Notes under the pieces: model-generated | What the model was told of the DNA's origin: nothing | Databases searched by the model: none | The model's input: the letters and a program-made list of their open reading frames with translations, nothing else | Source: Variovorax sp. PAMC28562 | GTDB taxonomy: Bacteria > Pseudomonadota > Gammaproteobacteria > Burkholderiales > Burkholderiaceae_C | Length of the DNA: 64,000 bases | Direction: 5' to 3' | Assembly (NCBI RefSeq): GCF_014303735.1 | Contig: NZ_CP060296.1 | Coordinates: forward strand, 2,243,501 to 2,307,500 | Translations under genes and position numbers: made by a program | Shown here: piece after piece, positions 63,661 to 64,000 of the stretch | Numbering within the stretch: the first letter of the stretch is position 1 | Layout: every line of letters starts with the position of its first letter

Positions 63661-64000
63661 ATGACTGAAATCGCAATGCGAATCGGCACAGCGACAGCGG
63701 CAGACCTCGATGGAATCGTGGCGTTGCAGGCGTCCAATCAAACCTCGCTCGGTGGCATGTTGTCGGCTGAAATTGCGCGCTCCCGCATCGAGGCGATGAT
63801 GCAAAGCATGCCGATGATCGTCGTGCGGTGCGCGCACCGCATCACCGGCTTTCTCATGGCGGCACCGCGCGAGATCAATGCCGATCTGCCGGTCGTACAG
63901 GCAATGTTCAATGCCTATCCGGGTGCGGCAAATGCGTATGTCTACGGTCCGGTCTGCGTGGCGCAGGAAGAGCGCGGCAAGGGCCTCGCGGCAGCGATGT
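63661..64000 (+). CDS. GNAT-family N-acetyltransferase (partial, runs off the window)
   Basis: The frame from ATG 63661 is open to the end of the window and gives 113 residues: MRIGTATAADLDGIVALQAS, the first GNAT strand and helix, then VRCAHRITGFLMAA and YVYGPVCVAQEERGKGLAAA, where the last part is the acetyl-CoA pyrophosphate loop (R/Q-x-x-G-x-G/A). The alternative start is ATG 63676. The substrate is unknown. The gene continues past 64000. Confidence 0.85.
   Translation, partial: MTEIAMRIGTATAADLDGIVALQASNQTSLGGMLSAEIARSRIEAMMQSMPMIVVRCAHRITGFLMAAPREINADLPVVQAMFNAYPGAANAYVYGPVCVAQEERGKGLAAAM

Overview
The window is high-GC DNA with short intergenic gaps and many overlapping start and stop codons. 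Gene content and protein similarity point to a betaproteobacterium of the order Burkholderiales, most likely Comamonadaceae and Variovorax-like. This placement is inferred from the sequence, not from a database search.

The theme of the first 28 kb is selenium and formate. From 0.2 to 6.6 kb lie fdhD, mnmH (tRNA 2-selenouridine synthase), a four-gene PhnCDE-type ABC transporter of the kind predicted to carry an oxidised selenium compound, and divergent selD. A less stable patch follows (6.6-10.9 kb): a glycosyltransferase pseudogene with two frameshifts, a YefM/YoeB-type toxin-antitoxin pair coupled to an immunity-like gene, a DUF3857/transglutaminase protein and the remnant of a flavin-binding PPOX gene. 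The paoABC aldehyde oxidoreductase operon occupies 10.9-14.7 kb. From 27.7 kb down to 15.1 kb, all on the minus strand, run fdnG (with an in-frame UGA for selenocysteine at codon 196 and a SECIS-like hairpin), fdnH, fdnI, fdhE, selA, three genes of unknown role, selB and the tRNA-Sec gene selC. The locus therefore holds a selenoprotein, its partner subunits, its maturation factor and the dedicated SelA/SelB/SelC parts of the selenocysteine pathway; SelD is 10 kb away and serS, whose product charges tRNA-Sec, is at 36.4 kb.

The best candidate for an undescribed system is the trio between selA and selB: an acyl-CoA-dehydrogenase-like flavoprotein, a PhnD-type binding protein with no export signal, and a protein joining a cysteine-less TusA/YedF-like domain to a diiron ferritin-like domain.

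The region 28-50 kb is mostly housekeeping: an FtsX-type permease, a truncated haemoglobin coupled to a flavoprotein reductase, smr-radC, fkpB-ispH-dehydratase, serS with tRNA-Ser(CGA), a histidine kinase/response regulator pair, trpS with a YegP-like tail, a site-2 protease, a Sua5/YciO protein, an EamA transporter, a PHP phosphatase, a CorA/ZntB-like channel, a Pit phosphate transporter, a Bug-type binding protein and an esterase. From 50.4 to 56.1 kb is the complete urea transporter operon urtABCDE, without urease genes in view.

The last 8 kb carries an MFS exporter behind a 19-bp palindrome, an SPFH/prohibitin-like protein, an aldo/keto reductase, a stand-alone CheB-like protein without the usual catalytic histidine, a halohydrin dehalogenase gene broken by one frameshift, a DedA-rhodanese fusion, a second MFS transporter and the start of a GNAT acetyltransferase.
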